From: UBA4416 sp044238845
GTDB lineage: Bacteria > Bacteroidota > Bacteroidia > B-17B0 > Aurantibacillaceae
DNA: 64,000 nucleotides
NCBI GenBank assembly: GCA_044238845.1
Contig: JBIICN010000004.1
Span: forward strand, 1-64,000
Direction of reading: 5' to 3'
The notes beneath the pieces were generated by a model. That model was not told the origin of the DNA, searched no databases, and saw only the letters and a list, made by a program, of their open reading frames with translations. Positions 6,232 to 15,073 of the stretch are shown here, piece after piece; the stretch's first letter is position 1; each line of letters opens with the position of its first letter. The position numbers and the translations under genes were made by a program.

Positions 6232-9200
6232 ATGGAATACAATTTTAAAGAGATAGAAAGCAATTGGCAAAAGTATTGGGCTACTAATAAAACCTTTGCT
6301 GCTAAAGATGGTGGAGATAAACCAAAGTACTACGTATTGGATATGTTCCCTTATCCATCCGGTGCTGGTTTACACGTAGGCCATCCTTTGGGATATATTG
6401 CTTCTGATATTGTGTCTCGTTACAAACGCCATAAAGGCTTTAATGTTTTGCACCCAATGGGTTATGATAGTTTTGGTTTACCCGCTGAGCAATATGCGAT
6501 ACAAACAGGTCAACACCCTAAAATTACAACAGAACAAAACATTGCACGCTACCGTGAGCAATTAGATAAAATTGGTTTTTCGTTTGACTGGGAAAGAGAA
6601 GTAAGAACATCAAATCCAGAGTACTACAAATGGACACAATGGATTTTTATACAAATATTTAATAGTTGGTACAACAAAAGCACTAATAAAGCAGAGCCTA
6701 TTGAAACCTTAATTAAGGTGTTTGAAACAAAAGGGTTCAATGCTAAATTAGATGACACCTTAACTGGTGATATTGAAAAAGATTTAGAACCATTTACCGG
6801 CGAAGAATGGAAAGCTTTTGATGAAAAAAAGAAAAGCGATATTTTAATGAATTTTCGTTTAGCTTATTTAGGCGAATCGGTTGTAAACTGGTGTCCGCAA
6901 TTAGGAACTGTTTTAGCAAACGATGAAATTAAAGATGGCGTAAGTGAGCGTGGTGGTTATCCAGTAGAACGTAAATTAATGAAACAATGGAGCATGCGTA
7001 TTACCGCCTATGCACAACGTTTTTTAGATGGATTAGACACATTAGATTGGACAGAGAGTTTAAAAGAAGCACAACGTAATTGGATTGGAAAATCGGAAGG
7101 AACGAGTCTTAAGTTCAAGGTGATTCGTCATCCTAAACTTGTTTCAGGGTCTCAAGAGATGCTGAATCAAGTTCAGCATGACATAGAAGTATTCACCACT
7201 CGTCCTGATACGGTTTTTGGTGTTTCCTTTGTAACGCTTGCACCAGAGCATGAATTAGTAGAAAGCTTAACCACCGCAGATAACAAAGCAGTAGTTGAAG
7301 CTTATGTGACTCAAGCAAAAAACAGAAGTGAGCGTGAGCGCCAGGCTGATATTAATAAAATTACAGGTGTGTTTACAGGTTCTTATGTAGAACATCCTTT
7401 CACAGGAAAGCAAGTTCCTATTTGGATTGGTGATTATGTATTAGCTGGTTATGGAACAGGTGCTGTGATGGCTGTTCCAGCGCATGATAGTAGAGATTAT
7501 AGTTTTGCTAAACATTTTGGGCTGCCAATTTTAGAAGTGGTAGCTGGAGGAGATTTAGAAAAAGAATCGTACGATGCAAAAGAAGGAAAATTAATAAACT
7601 CTGATTTTTTAAATGGGTTAGAGGTTAAAGAAGCGATTAAAAAAGCTATTGCGGAGATTGAAGCTAAAGGTTTAGGAAAAGGCAAAGTAAATTTCCGTTT
7701 ACGTGATGCGGTGTTTGGCCGTCAACGTTATTGGGGAGAACCAATTCCAGTATACTATAAAAATGATATTCCTTATGCACTAAATGAAAACGAATTACCA
7801 TTAGTATTACCAGAAGTAGATAAATACTTGCCTACCGAAGATGGCGAACCACCATTAGCTCGCGCTGCTTCTTCTTGGAAACACGAAGGCAAATACGATT
7901 ACGAACACAGCACCATGCCTGGTTGGGCTGGTAGTTCTTGGTATTTTTTACGTTACATGGACTCTACTAACGGTAGTGAGTTTGCCTCCAAAAAATTAAG
8001 CGACTACTGGCAACAAGTTGATTTATACATTGGTGGTAGCGAACACGCTACTGGGCATTTATTATATGTGCGCTTTTGGACTAAATTCTTGAAAGACCTT
8101 GGATATATTGCTATTGATGAACCTGCTAAGAAGTTGATTAACCAAGGAATGATACAAGGTTTATCATCAAAAGCATACAGATTAGCACTTGGAATTTTAA
8201 CTCATTATGTAGTAGATTCTGAAGAATCAAAGAAGGAACACATTCCTGCTAATGAAATACCTGCAGTATTTGTTTCAAAAGAACTTTATGATGAATATAA
8301 CCAAGCAGAAGATGATTCAAAAAAAGAATCTATAACTAAAAAAATAAACAATGTAGTTTTAGAACTAAATAATAAATTAAAGTCAAAGCATCCTGAAAAA
8401 ACTGGAAGAGTGAACTTTCAAGATACGATATTCCAAATAAACGTCGATATAAATCTTGTTTCAAAAAACAATGTCCTAGATGTTGAAGCTTTCAAAAATT
8501 GGAGAACGGATTACAAAGAATCTATTTTCATAACAGGCGACAATGGGGAATATATTTGTGGACAAGAAGTAGAAAAAATGTCTAAATCAAAATATAATGT
8601 AGTAACGCCTGACGATATTGCAGAAAAATTTGGTTCAGACACCTTGCGTTTATACGAAATGTTTTTAGGTCCGTTGGAACAAAGTAAACCTTGGAATACC
8701 AATGGTATTACAGGGGTTCATGGCTTCTTAAAAAAATTATGGCGCCTATTTTACTCCCCTCTCCCTGTGGGAGAGGGCCAGGGTGAGGGCATTAACGTAG
8801 TTAATGACGAACCAACTAAAGGCGAATTAAAAACCTTACATAAAACCATTAAAAAAATTACTGAAGATATTGAGCGTTTTTCTTTCAATACCTCTATTAG
8901 TAATTTTATGATTTGTGTAAACGAATTAACTGATGCAAAATGTAACAAGAAAGCAATCCTTGAACCATTATTAATTTGTTTATCGCCTTGCGCTCCTCAC
9001 ATTGCTGAAGAGTTATGGAAACAATTAGGTCATAACGAAAGTATTTCTACAGCTGCCTTCCCTGATTTTAATGAAGCGTTTTTAGTAGATGATAATGTAA
9101 ACTATCCAGTATCATTTAATGGTAAAGTTAAATTTACATTAGAGTTAGCTGCTACTTTAACAGCTCCAGAAGTGGAAGCGATTGTAAGAGCAAACGAACA

Positions 9201-9279
9201 AACTGCTAAATACCTTGATGGTAAAGAACCTAAAAAAGTAATCGTGGTTCACAAAAAGATTGTGAACATGGTGGTGTAA
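6232..9279 (+). CDS. leuS: Leucyl-tRNA synthetase with repeat-derived insertions
   Basis: This class I synthetase charges tRNA-Leu. The HIGH box is LHVGHPLGY (HVGH at 48-51) and the KMSKS loop is at 782-786. The CP1 editing domain contains FTTRPDTVFG. At 1015 residues it is longer than usual for LeuRS (roughly 860-930). Three stretches account for the excess: residues 299-318, read from a palindromic repeat just before the editing motif; residues 842-853 (SPLPVGEGQGEG), read from a second GC-rich palindrome; and a Lys/Glu-rich block of roughly 60 extra residues between QGMIQG and KMSKS. All are in frame, so the protein should be intact. The next gene starts 4 nt after the stop. Confidence 0.96.
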   Translation: MEYNFKEIESNWQKYWATNKTFAAKDGGDKPKYYVLDMFPYPSGAGLHVGHPLGYIASDIVSRYKRHKGFNVLHPMGYDSFGLPAEQYAIQTGQHPKITTEQNIARYREQLDKIGFSFDWEREVRTSNPEYYKWTQWIFIQIFNSWYNKSTNKAEPIETLIKVFETKGFNAKLDDTLTGDIEKDLEPFTGEEWKAFDEKKKSDILMNFRLAYLGESVVNWCPQLGTVLANDEIKDGVSERGGYPVERKLMKQWSMRITAYAQRFLDGLDTLDWTESLKEAQRNWIGKSEGTSLKFKVIRHPKLVSGSQEMLNQVQHDIEVFTTRPDTVFGVSFVTLAPEHELVESLTTADNKAVVEAYVTQAKNRSERERQADINKITGVFTGSYVEHPFTGKQVPIWIGDYVLAGYGTGAVMAVPAHDSRDYSFAKHFGLPILEVVAGGDLEKESYDAKEGKLINSDFLNGLEVKEAIKKAIAEIEAKGLGKGKVNFRLRDAVFGRQRYWGEPIPVYYKNDIPYALNENELPLVLPEVDKYLPTEDGEPPLARAASSWKHEGKYDYEHSTMPGWAGSSWYFLRYMDSTNGSEFASKKLSDYWQQVDLYIGGSEHATGHLLYVRFWTKFLKDLGYIAIDEPAKKLINQGMIQGLSSKAYRLALGILTHYVVDSEESKKEHIPANEIPAVFVSKELYDEYNQAEDDSKKESITKKINNVVLELNNKLKSKHPEKTGRVNFQDTIFQINVDINLVSKNNVLDVEAFKNWRTDYKESIFITGDNGEYICGQEVEKMSKSKYNVVTPDDIAEKFGSDTLRLYEMFLGPLEQSKPWNTNGITGVHGFLKKLWRLFYSPLPVGEGQGEGINVVNDEPTKGELKTLHKTIKKITEDIERFSFNTSISNFMICVNELTDAKCNKKAILEPLLICLSPCAPHIAEELWKQLGHNESISTAAFPDFNEAFLVDDNVNYPVSFNGKVKFTLELAATLTAPEVEAIVRANEQTAKYLDGKEPKKVIVVHKKIVNMVV
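7126..7184 (+). repeat. Palindromic dispersed repeat inside leuS (in frame)
   Basis: Imperfect 15-bp arms (GTCATCCTAAACTTG at 7127-7141, CAAGTTCAGCATGAC at 7168-7182, two mismatches) surround an inner TCTC-AA-GAGA palindrome. The whole unit can fold into one long hairpin. It is translated as residues 299-318 of LeuRS (begins RHPKLVSGS). Confidence 0.8.
8754..8790 (+). repeat. Second GC-rich palindromic repeat inside leuS (in frame)
   Basis: CCCTCTCCC (8757-8765) and GGGAGAGGG (8769-8777) form a perfect 9-bp stem with a TGT loop, followed by CCAGGGTGAGGG. This very GC-rich block stands out in an AT-rich gene and encodes SPLPVGEGQGEG (842-853). A related G-rich element lies at 50622-50646. Confidence 0.8.
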
Positions 9280-9283
9280 CATA

Positions 9284-9631
9284 TTGGTAGTAGGCACACA
9301 TATTTTAGTGAATGCTAAATCACCAAGCATTGAATTGTTAAATGATAAACAACCTTTCGAGGACTTTATTTTGAAAACAATTGATGAGTTTGATTTAGTA
9401 CAAGTGGGGCACGTCTTTCACGACTTTGATGGCGGTGGTTTTACCAGCGTTATATGCTTAACCGAATCTCATTTGGCTATTCATACTTGGCCTGAATTTA
9501 ATTATTATACCTGTGATGTATATTTATGCGACTATACTCGTAATAATTACGAATTAACTGTTAAATTAGCTAGTGCTATTAAATTGTATTTTAAGAGCTA
9601 CGATATAAAAGAGCAGATTATTAATAGATAA
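9284..9631 (+). CDS. speD: S-adenosylmethionine decarboxylase proenzyme
   Basis: The enzyme makes decarboxylated AdoMet, the aminopropyl donor for polyamine synthesis. The 115-residue protein carries the self-cleavage site ESHLAIHTWPE: Ser62 would become the pyruvoyl group after cleavage following Glu61, and His67 is the processing residue. The later VYLCDYT holds the usual Cys. Only a TTG at 9284 fits as start; the frame has no ATG or GTG that preserves VVGTHILVNA. The gene begins 4 nt after leuS and its stop overlaps the next ATG by one base, so it is cotranscribed with both. A SpeE-like transferase lies four genes downstream. Confidence 0.92.
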   Translation: MVVGTHILVNAKSPSIELLNDKQPFEDFILKTIDEFDLVQVGHVFHDFDGGGFTSVICLTESHLAIHTWPEFNYYTCDVYLCDYTRNNYELTVKLASAIKLYFKSYDIKEQIINR

Positions 9632-10272
9632 TGGATTTCGGAACTTTTATATGCCCCCATTGTAACACAATTAATGCCACCGAGGCACGCAATAATCATT
9701 ATTATAACTGTAGCTCCTGCAACCAAGTTTATATTAAGTACGAAAGTCCTTTAGAAAAACCCGAAGAAATTGTTACAGAGTCTGAAACCATGTCGCCAAT
9801 TATTATTGGAAGTAAAGGAAAAATAAATGCAGAAACATTTGAAGTTACTGGTTGCGTTACATTATTTCAAAGCAGGACAACTATCAATCTTTTCTCCATA
9901 AAATGGAACACTGGTCTTTTTAGTTGTTTATTAGAATGTGATGGTGATTATAATATTATCACCAACATTTATCAAAATCCCGCAAAGGAATTAAAAAACA
10001 CTAAACTGGGTAAGGAAATTGAAATGGCTGATCTTGGAAAAGCCTATTGTTATTGCATCGATAAACCCGACTACATTGCCATAAAAGGTTATGGCAAATT
10101 AGTATTTCAAAAATACAGCAATTCAATTCTCTGCTCCTATTATTCACAAAACAAAAAAGTAGCCTTTTGTTTTTTTAATAAAGAACATACAAGCCTTTTA
10201 ACAGGTAAACAATACCAATTTAAAGAGTTAAACTTATCCCCAACAAGATCAATTAATGATTGGCATAAATAA
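9631..10272 (+). CDS. Zinc-ribbon DUF4178-like protein (short form)
   Basis: This 213-residue soluble protein opens with a treble-clef/zinc-ribbon pattern: C8xxC11 and C27xxC30. The remainder is a beta-rich domain (IIIGSKGKINAETFEVTGC onward) that I assign to DUF4178 from its pattern and from its neighbours (SpeD, DUF350, SpeE-like). The function of DUF4178 is unknown. The ATG overlaps the speD stop, and the stop overlaps the next gene by 17 nt, so the proteins are made together. Family call is moderately sure; no catalytic residues were recognised. Confidence 0.6.
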   Translation: MDFGTFICPHCNTINATEARNNHYYNCSSCNQVYIKYESPLEKPEEIVTESETMSPIIIGSKGKINAETFEVTGCVTLFQSRTTINLFSIKWNTGLFSCLLECDGDYNIITNIYQNPAKELKNTKLGKEIEMADLGKAYCYCIDKPDYIAIKGYGKLVFQKYSNSILCSYYSQNKKVAFCFFNKEHTSLLTGKQYQFKELNLSPTRSINDWHK

Positions 10273-11539
10273 TAAATATCCAAGTCCTTTAATTGTTCCT
10301 TGTGCAAAATGCAACAGGGATGTAAAATTGTATACACATCAAAAAGCTGCTAGTTTTTGTTGCGCCAATTGTGGCGCCTATATACTTTACGATAAACAAA
10401 AACCTTTAAAAAGTAACTATACGCATACTAAAATAAAAGAAAAAACATTTAAAGTCGGAACTGTTTTTAAGATTGATGATTTAGAGTTTGTATTAATTAA
10501 TTTTACTGCTAAAGAAGAAACAAGCTACAAAACTATGTGGTTTGAATATGTTTTGTTTCATCCCGTAGAAGGTTATTGGACATTGAATGAAAGTGATGGG
10601 CATTTTACCTTAATCAAACCATCCAAATATTACGTACAAGGTTTTGAAAACGCAAAAAGTTTAACCCTTTCAGAAACTGGCAAGTATCAGTTATATAGCA
10701 AGTATAAATATAAAGTTAAACATGCTGAAGGTGAATTTTTTGAAGATATCTTAGAAAAAAGTTATTCTACTTCTGCTGATTATGTAAATCCACCTTACAT
10801 ATTATCATATGAAAAAACAAAAGATGAAATATATTGGTACCAAGGCGAATATGTTGACCATAAAACTGTAAAAAGTTGGGTAAAAGTAGATATTGAATTA
10901 CCTACAAAAGAGGGTGTTGCCCCAAATCAGCCATTCAGCTTAAATTTTAATCAGGATAGCCTCATACGTTTATCGGTAATTTCAGTTATTATTTTATTCA
11001 TTAGTCAATTTATTCTTTCATCATATATTACTACTTCTAAAGAAGTTTCTTCTCAGTACTATTCTCAAAACGATCTTTTATCTCAAAGAACCTATGTATC
11101 GTTACCCTTTGAAATAACAAGGGACAACTCTGCGGCAGATTTTATTTTAACTAGTAATTTAAATTATAATTGGCTTGAAACTGATTTTACATTGGTGAAC
11201 GAAACAACCGGCGATCAATATTATTTTAGCGGTTCATTAGAATATTATTCAGGAAATACTGACGGAGAAAGTTGGAGTGAGGGTTCTAATAACTCAACGC
11301 TATCAGTAGGACAACTAAAAAAGGGTAGATACCATTATAATTTACTTGTTACTAATGATATAAATAAGTCTTTTGGTTCTTTATCAGTAGTGGTTAAAGA
11401 GAACGTAGATATTTTATCTAATTTTATTATAGTTCTATTATGTTTACTGCTATTTCCTTTATATATATACTATAAACGAAATCGTTTTGATAGAAATCAA
11501 TGGTATAACAGCAATTATTCCCCATATAATTATGATTAA
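10256..11539 (+). CDS. Membrane-anchored zinc-ribbon DUF4178-like protein
   Basis: The 427-residue product begins with a zinc ribbon (C16xxC19 and C36xxC39). A cytoplasmic beta-rich domain follows (about 60-215: KTFKVGTVFKIDDLEFVL, then a YWTLNESDGHFTLI block typical of DUF4178). There is a transmembrane helix at about 239-257, an external beta domain of about 125 residues, and a second helix at about 385-406 with a short Asn/Tyr-rich tail. The topology puts a sensor- or receptor-like domain outside and the DUF4178 part inside. It overlaps the previous gene by 17 nt and the next by 8 nt. Function unknown. Confidence 0.65.
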   Translation: MIGINNKYPSPLIVPCAKCNRDVKLYTHQKAASFCCANCGAYILYDKQKPLKSNYTHTKIKEKTFKVGTVFKIDDLEFVLINFTAKEETSYKTMWFEYVLFHPVEGYWTLNESDGHFTLIKPSKYYVQGFENAKSLTLSETGKYQLYSKYKYKVKHAEGEFFEDILEKSYSTSADYVNPPYILSYEKTKDEIYWYQGEYVDHKTVKSWVKVDIELPTKEGVAPNQPFSLNFNQDSLIRLSVISVIILFISQFILSSYITTSKEVSSQYYSQNDLLSQRTYVSLPFEITRDNSAADFILTSNLNYNWLETDFTLVNETTGDQYYFSGSLEYYSGNTDGESWSEGSNNSTLSVGQLKKGRYHYNLLVTNDINKSFGSLSVVVKENVDILSNFIIVLLCLLLFPLYIYYKRNRFDRNQWYNSNYSPYNYD

Positions 11540-11717
11540 TCTAGAAAGAGTAGCGAAAATAATATCAATAAAAGGATTAAAAGGCTATGTTATTTTTATA
11601 ACCCTGCTATTTATTGGGTACTTTTATTTGCAACTAAACGGCATATTTATATACAATTCAACAAGTTCAGAGCATGAAGGAGGCGATCACTCCTACTCAA
11701 GTAGTCATCATAAATAA
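11532..11717 (+). CDS. Small single-span membrane protein
   Basis: The 61-residue protein starts at the ATG at 11532, which overlaps the previous stop by 8 nt; an upstream in-frame TTG at 11487 would lie deep in the preceding gene. It has a basic N-terminus, one transmembrane segment (GYVIFITLLFIGYFYLQLNG) and a short external tail rich in Ser and His ending SSSHHK. No family recognised. Its place between the DUF4178 and DUF350 proteins suggests a small subunit of the same membrane assembly. Confidence 0.6.
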   Translation: MINLERVAKIISIKGLKGYVIFITLLFIGYFYLQLNGIFIYNSTSSEHEGGDHSYSSSHHK

Positions 11718-11726
11718 ATTAAAATC

Positions 11727-11933
11727 ATGGTAAATTTACAACACGTTTTAAACTCACTACTATTTGCAGGAATTGGCATAGTAGTTTTAGTATTATCATT
11801 TATCATCATTGATAAATTAACCCCTTACAACTTATGGAAAGAGATAATTGAAAAAAGAAATGTTTCGCTAGCAATTGTTGTAGCTTCATTTATGTTAGGA
11901 TTAGCTATTATTATTAGTTCAGCTATTCATTAA
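11727..11933 (+). CDS. DUF350 family membrane protein
   Basis: The 68-residue protein has two transmembrane helices (about 10-30 and 46-66) separated by a short charged loop (DKLTPYNLWKEIIEKRN). This matches the single-repeat DUF350 (YjfL-like) unit, whose members are found beside spermidine synthase-like and DUF4178 genes. Function is unknown. The gene begins 9 nt after the small membrane gene and ends 4 nt before the SpeE-like gene. It is probably oligomeric given its size, but that is inference. Confidence 0.75.
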   Translation: MVNLQHVLNSLLFAGIGIVVLVLSFIIIDKLTPYNLWKEIIEKRNVSLAIVVASFMLGLAIIISSAIH

Positions 11934-11937
11934 CAGG

Positions 11938-13437
11938 ATGCGTTTTGTATTTTTGTTTTCAGTATTTGTAGTTGCTACTTGTGGCCTAATTTATGAGCTA
12001 GTTGCATCAACAGCTGCCAGCTATTTACTGGGCGACTCTGTCACACAATTTTCTACGGTCATAGGCGTGTATTTGTTTGCTATGGGCGTTGGTTCTTACA
12101 TTTCAAAATACTTCAAAACAAATCTTCTTAAAACATTTATCATTGTTGAATTATTAGTGGGCATTTTTGGCGGATTAAGTTCAACCATGTTGTTCATTGG
12201 TTTTAATTTTATCTCTTCTTTTCAGTTTTTCCTCTACCTAATTGTGTTTATCATCGGCTCACTTGTTGGCTTAGAAATTCCGTTAATGTTGAGAATATTA
12301 AAGGATCGCTTTTCGTTTGATGACTTAGTTGCAAAAATATTTTCGTTCGACTACGTTGGGGCACTTTTTGCCTCTCTATTATTTCCACTTGTATTTGTTC
12401 CTTTTTTAGGGCTTTTGAAAACGTCCTATTTGTTTGGTATGTTTAATGCTACAATTGCCTATTTTTTAATAGACTATTTAAAAGCCGCGCCTAAAGTTAA
12501 AATCACACTTAAAACTTCTTCCTTACTTGTAGTCGTTGTGCTATGTATCTGTTTTGCTTTTAGCGAAACCATATTAAGTTGGTCAGAATCGTTAGCTTAT
12601 CAAGAAAAAATTATAGTTTCAAAAAGCTCCAAATACCAACGAATTATTGTCACACGAAACAATGATGATATTAGATTGTATTTAAATGGTAATTTACAAT
12701 TTAGCTCGCGCGACGAATACCGATATCATGAATCACTTGTATATCCAGCTGTTCTAAAAAATCCTGAGGCTAAAACAGTTTTAATTTTAGGCGGAGGAGA
12801 CGGGCTAGCACTGCGAGAACTATTGAAGTTAAAGCAAATAGAAAAAGTGGTTTTAGTTGATTTAGACGACCAAATGATTGCATTATTTAAAGAGAATCAA
12901 TTATTAAAACAATTAAACCAAAGTTCACTAAGTCATCCAAAGCTAACTATTATAAATAAAGATGCATTTGTTTGGCTTAAGGAGAATACTTTACTATTTG
13001 ATTTAGCAATTGTAGATTTTCCAGATCCCTCTAATTATTCGGTAGGCAAACTATATACGAATAGCTTTTATAAGCTGCTTTATAAAAGCCTAACTCAAAA
13101 AGGCATTGCAGTTGTTCAATCCACTTCACCATATTTTGCAAGTAAATCGTTTTGGTGCATTAATAACACCATAAAAAGTGTTGGGTTTCAAACCACTCCC
13201 TACCATAGTTATGTGCCATCTTTTGGAGAGTGGGGTTATGTGTTGTGTGAAAAAGAAAAGACAATTTTAAAGAACTATCCCCTTGATACAAAATTTTTTA
13301 ATACCACAACCTGGTTAAGTATGCAAGATTTTCCAAGTGACATGAGAGTATCATCTTCAGATATTAATAAATTGAATAATCAGGTACTCGTAAATTTGTT
13401 TGAACATGAGTGGGCAAAATATGCGCACATACAATAA
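11938..13437 (+). CDS. Membrane-fused spermidine synthase-like aminopropyltransferase
   Basis: The first 210 residues form about seven transmembrane helices. Residues 225-450 are a spermidine synthase fold: LYLNGNLQFSSRDEYRYHE (248-265), the dcAdoMet-binding loop GGGDGLALRE (285-294), VDLDD (307-311), and the catalytic-region VDFPDPSN (359-366). Such enzymes move an aminopropyl group from decarboxylated AdoMet to an amine, and SpeD in the same operon would supply the donor. The membrane half is not needed for ordinary spermidine synthesis, so the acceptor may be membrane-bound or transported. Starts 4 nt after DUF350 and overlaps the next gene by 17 nt. Confidence 0.85.
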   Translation: MRFVFLFSVFVVATCGLIYELVASTAASYLLGDSVTQFSTVIGVYLFAMGVGSYISKYFKTNLLKTFIIVELLVGIFGGLSSTMLFIGFNFISSFQFFLYLIVFIIGSLVGLEIPLMLRILKDRFSFDDLVAKIFSFDYVGALFASLLFPLVFVPFLGLLKTSYLFGMFNATIAYFLIDYLKAAPKVKITLKTSSLLVVVVLCICFAFSETILSWSESLAYQEKIIVSKSSKYQRIIVTRNNDDIRLYLNGNLQFSSRDEYRYHESLVYPAVLKNPEAKTVLILGGGDGLALRELLKLKQIEKVVLVDLDDQMIALFKENQLLKQLNQSSLSHPKLTIINKDAFVWLKENTLLFDLAIVDFPDPSNYSVGKLYTNSFYKLLYKSLTQKGIAVVQSTSPYFASKSFWCINNTIKSVGFQTTPYHSYVPSFGEWGYVLCEKEKTILKNYPLDTKFFNTTTWLSMQDFPSDMRVSSSDINKLNNQVLVNLFEHEWAKYAHIQ

Positions 13438-15073
13438 TATTTCTCGCAGAGAATTTGTAAAAAAATCGTTACTAACGGTTTCTGCATTTACTTTACTTCC
13501 ATCTATTATAGGCACATCTTGTTCAACAAAAAAAGTAATTACAGGCACAATCATCAATGATAATGCTAAAGCTGGCCATTTAATTAGAGATGGCTTTAAA
13601 GGTAAGCCAAGTAAAACAATAGAAGTTCCAATTGTTATTATAGGTGCAGGCGTTAGTGGTTTAAGTGCGGCTTATTATTTAGAAAAAAACAACGTTAACG
13701 ATTTTATCTTGTTTGATTTAGCCCCTAAGCATGGTGGCAATGCAATCTCCGATATAAATGCGATTTCATCTTATCCTTGGGCAGCACATTATTTACCAAT
13801 CGTTAATAATTCTAATACCGAATTACTTGATTTTTTACATGAACATAAGGTTATAACAGATTTTGATAATCAAGGATTGCCTATCTATAACGAATACCAT
13901 TTATGCTTTGACCCAGAAGAGCGTTTGTTCATTAATGGGCATTGGCAAGATGGACTCATTCCCAATTTTGGCGTTTCAGAAAATGAAAAAAGAGAAATCA
14001 CTTCTTTTTTTAATCTCATAAATGAGTATCGTCATAAAATAGGTTCTGATGAAAAGCCGGTGTTCGAAATTCCCGTTGCTAATTCTTCAAAAGATGAAGA
14101 ATACAGAGCACTTGACAAAATATCATTTGCTGATTTTTTAGAAAACCACAGCTACTCTTCTCCACATTTGTTGTGGTACTTAAATTATTGTTGCAAAGAT
14201 GATTATGGCTCAACGCTTGAAGATACAAGTGCTTATGCTGGCTTACATTATTTTTGTGCCCGACGAGCAAAAGCTGCCAACGCTGAATCGTCGGCTGTTT
14301 TAACGTGGCCCGAAGGAAATTCATTTTTAGTTAATAAACTTGCTCTATCTTGTAATAACAAAATTAAAACCAATCATTTAATTACATCTGTAACGACAAT
14401 AAATGACAAAGTGGAAATTGTAACTTATAATACATTAACAGAAGAGTGCATTAAATACATTTCAAATCAAGCTATACTTTCTACGCCACAGTATATAAAT
14501 AATTATTTGTTGTCAGAATCTTTAACTCAACTTAGAGCCTCAAAACTTTCGCTTGAATATACTCCTTGGATGGTTGCTAATATTACAGTTTCGGAATTAC
14601 CAGAATATAAAGGAGAACCATTATCTTGGGATAACGTTATGTTTCAAAGTAAATCTTTAGGATATGTAAATGCCTGTCATCAACATTTAGCGAAAAACAG
14701 TCAGGGTTTCGTTTTAACTTACTATTTACCTCTGGTAGATCTTCCGGTTAAAGAAGCGAGAAAATATGCGAGAGAAAAAACACACGAGGATTGGGTAAAA
14801 GAAATTGTTTTAGATTTTAAAGTGGCTCATCAAGATATTGAAAAATATATAACCAATATCGATGTTAAAATATGGGGACACGGCATGATAAAACCAGTGC
14901 CAAATTTTATATTTAATGCAGACAAAGATATTTATAGCAAGCCTATTGACAATAAGTTGTTTTTTGCTCATACCGATTTATCTGGTGTCTCCATTTTTGA
15001 AGAAGGTTTTTCACAAGGAATTAATGCTGCAAAACAAATAATTGCTTTACATGATCAAGTTACAACAGCATAA
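13421..15073 (+). CDS. Tat-exported FAD-dependent amine oxidase-like oxidoreductase
   Basis: The chosen ATG (13421, MRTYNNIS) puts a twin-arginine signal at residues 8-15 (SRREFVKK), followed by a hydrophobic stretch ending near Cys34. A dinucleotide-binding motif VIIGAGVSGLSAAYYLEK follows, typical of flavin amine oxidoreductases. The 550-residue length and the C-terminal FAD-contact region (LFFAHTDLSGVSIFEEGF) fit. Tat export implies that FAD is loaded in the cytoplasm and the enzyme works outside. In this operon an amine or polyamine is the natural substrate guess. A 7-codon-longer start at 13400 is possible. Overlaps its neighbours by 17 and 23 nt. Confidence 0.8.
   Translation: MRTYNNISRREFVKKSLLTVSAFTLLPSIIGTSCSTKKVITGTIINDNAKAGHLIRDGFKGKPSKTIEVPIVIIGAGVSGLSAAYYLEKNNVNDFILFDLAPKHGGNAISDINAISSYPWAAHYLPIVNNSNTELLDFLHEHKVITDFDNQGLPIYNEYHLCFDPEERLFINGHWQDGLIPNFGVSENEKREITSFFNLINEYRHKIGSDEKPVFEIPVANSSKDEEYRALDKISFADFLENHSYSSPHLLWYLNYCCKDDYGSTLEDTSAYAGLHYFCARRAKAANAESSAVLTWPEGNSFLVNKLALSCNNKIKTNHLITSVTTINDKVEIVTYNTLTEECIKYISNQAILSTPQYINNYLLSESLTQLRASKLSLEYTPWMVANITVSELPEYKGEPLSWDNVMFQSKSLGYVNACHQHLAKNSQGFVLTYYLPLVDLPVKEARKYAREKTHEDWVKEIVLDFKVAHQDIEKYITNIDVKIWGHGMIKPVPNFIFNADKDIYSKPIDNKLFFAHTDLSGVSIFEEGFSQGINAAKQIIALHDQVTTA

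Noticed and set aside
6232..9279. Sequencing error or frameshift in leuS at the repeat-encoded segments
   Set aside because: Frame is kept on both sides and LeuRS motifs continue in register after each insertion.
11487..11717. Longer version of the small membrane protein starting at TTG 11487
   Set aside because: The start lies 45 nt inside the preceding gene; the ATG at 11532 gives a normal 8-nt overlap.
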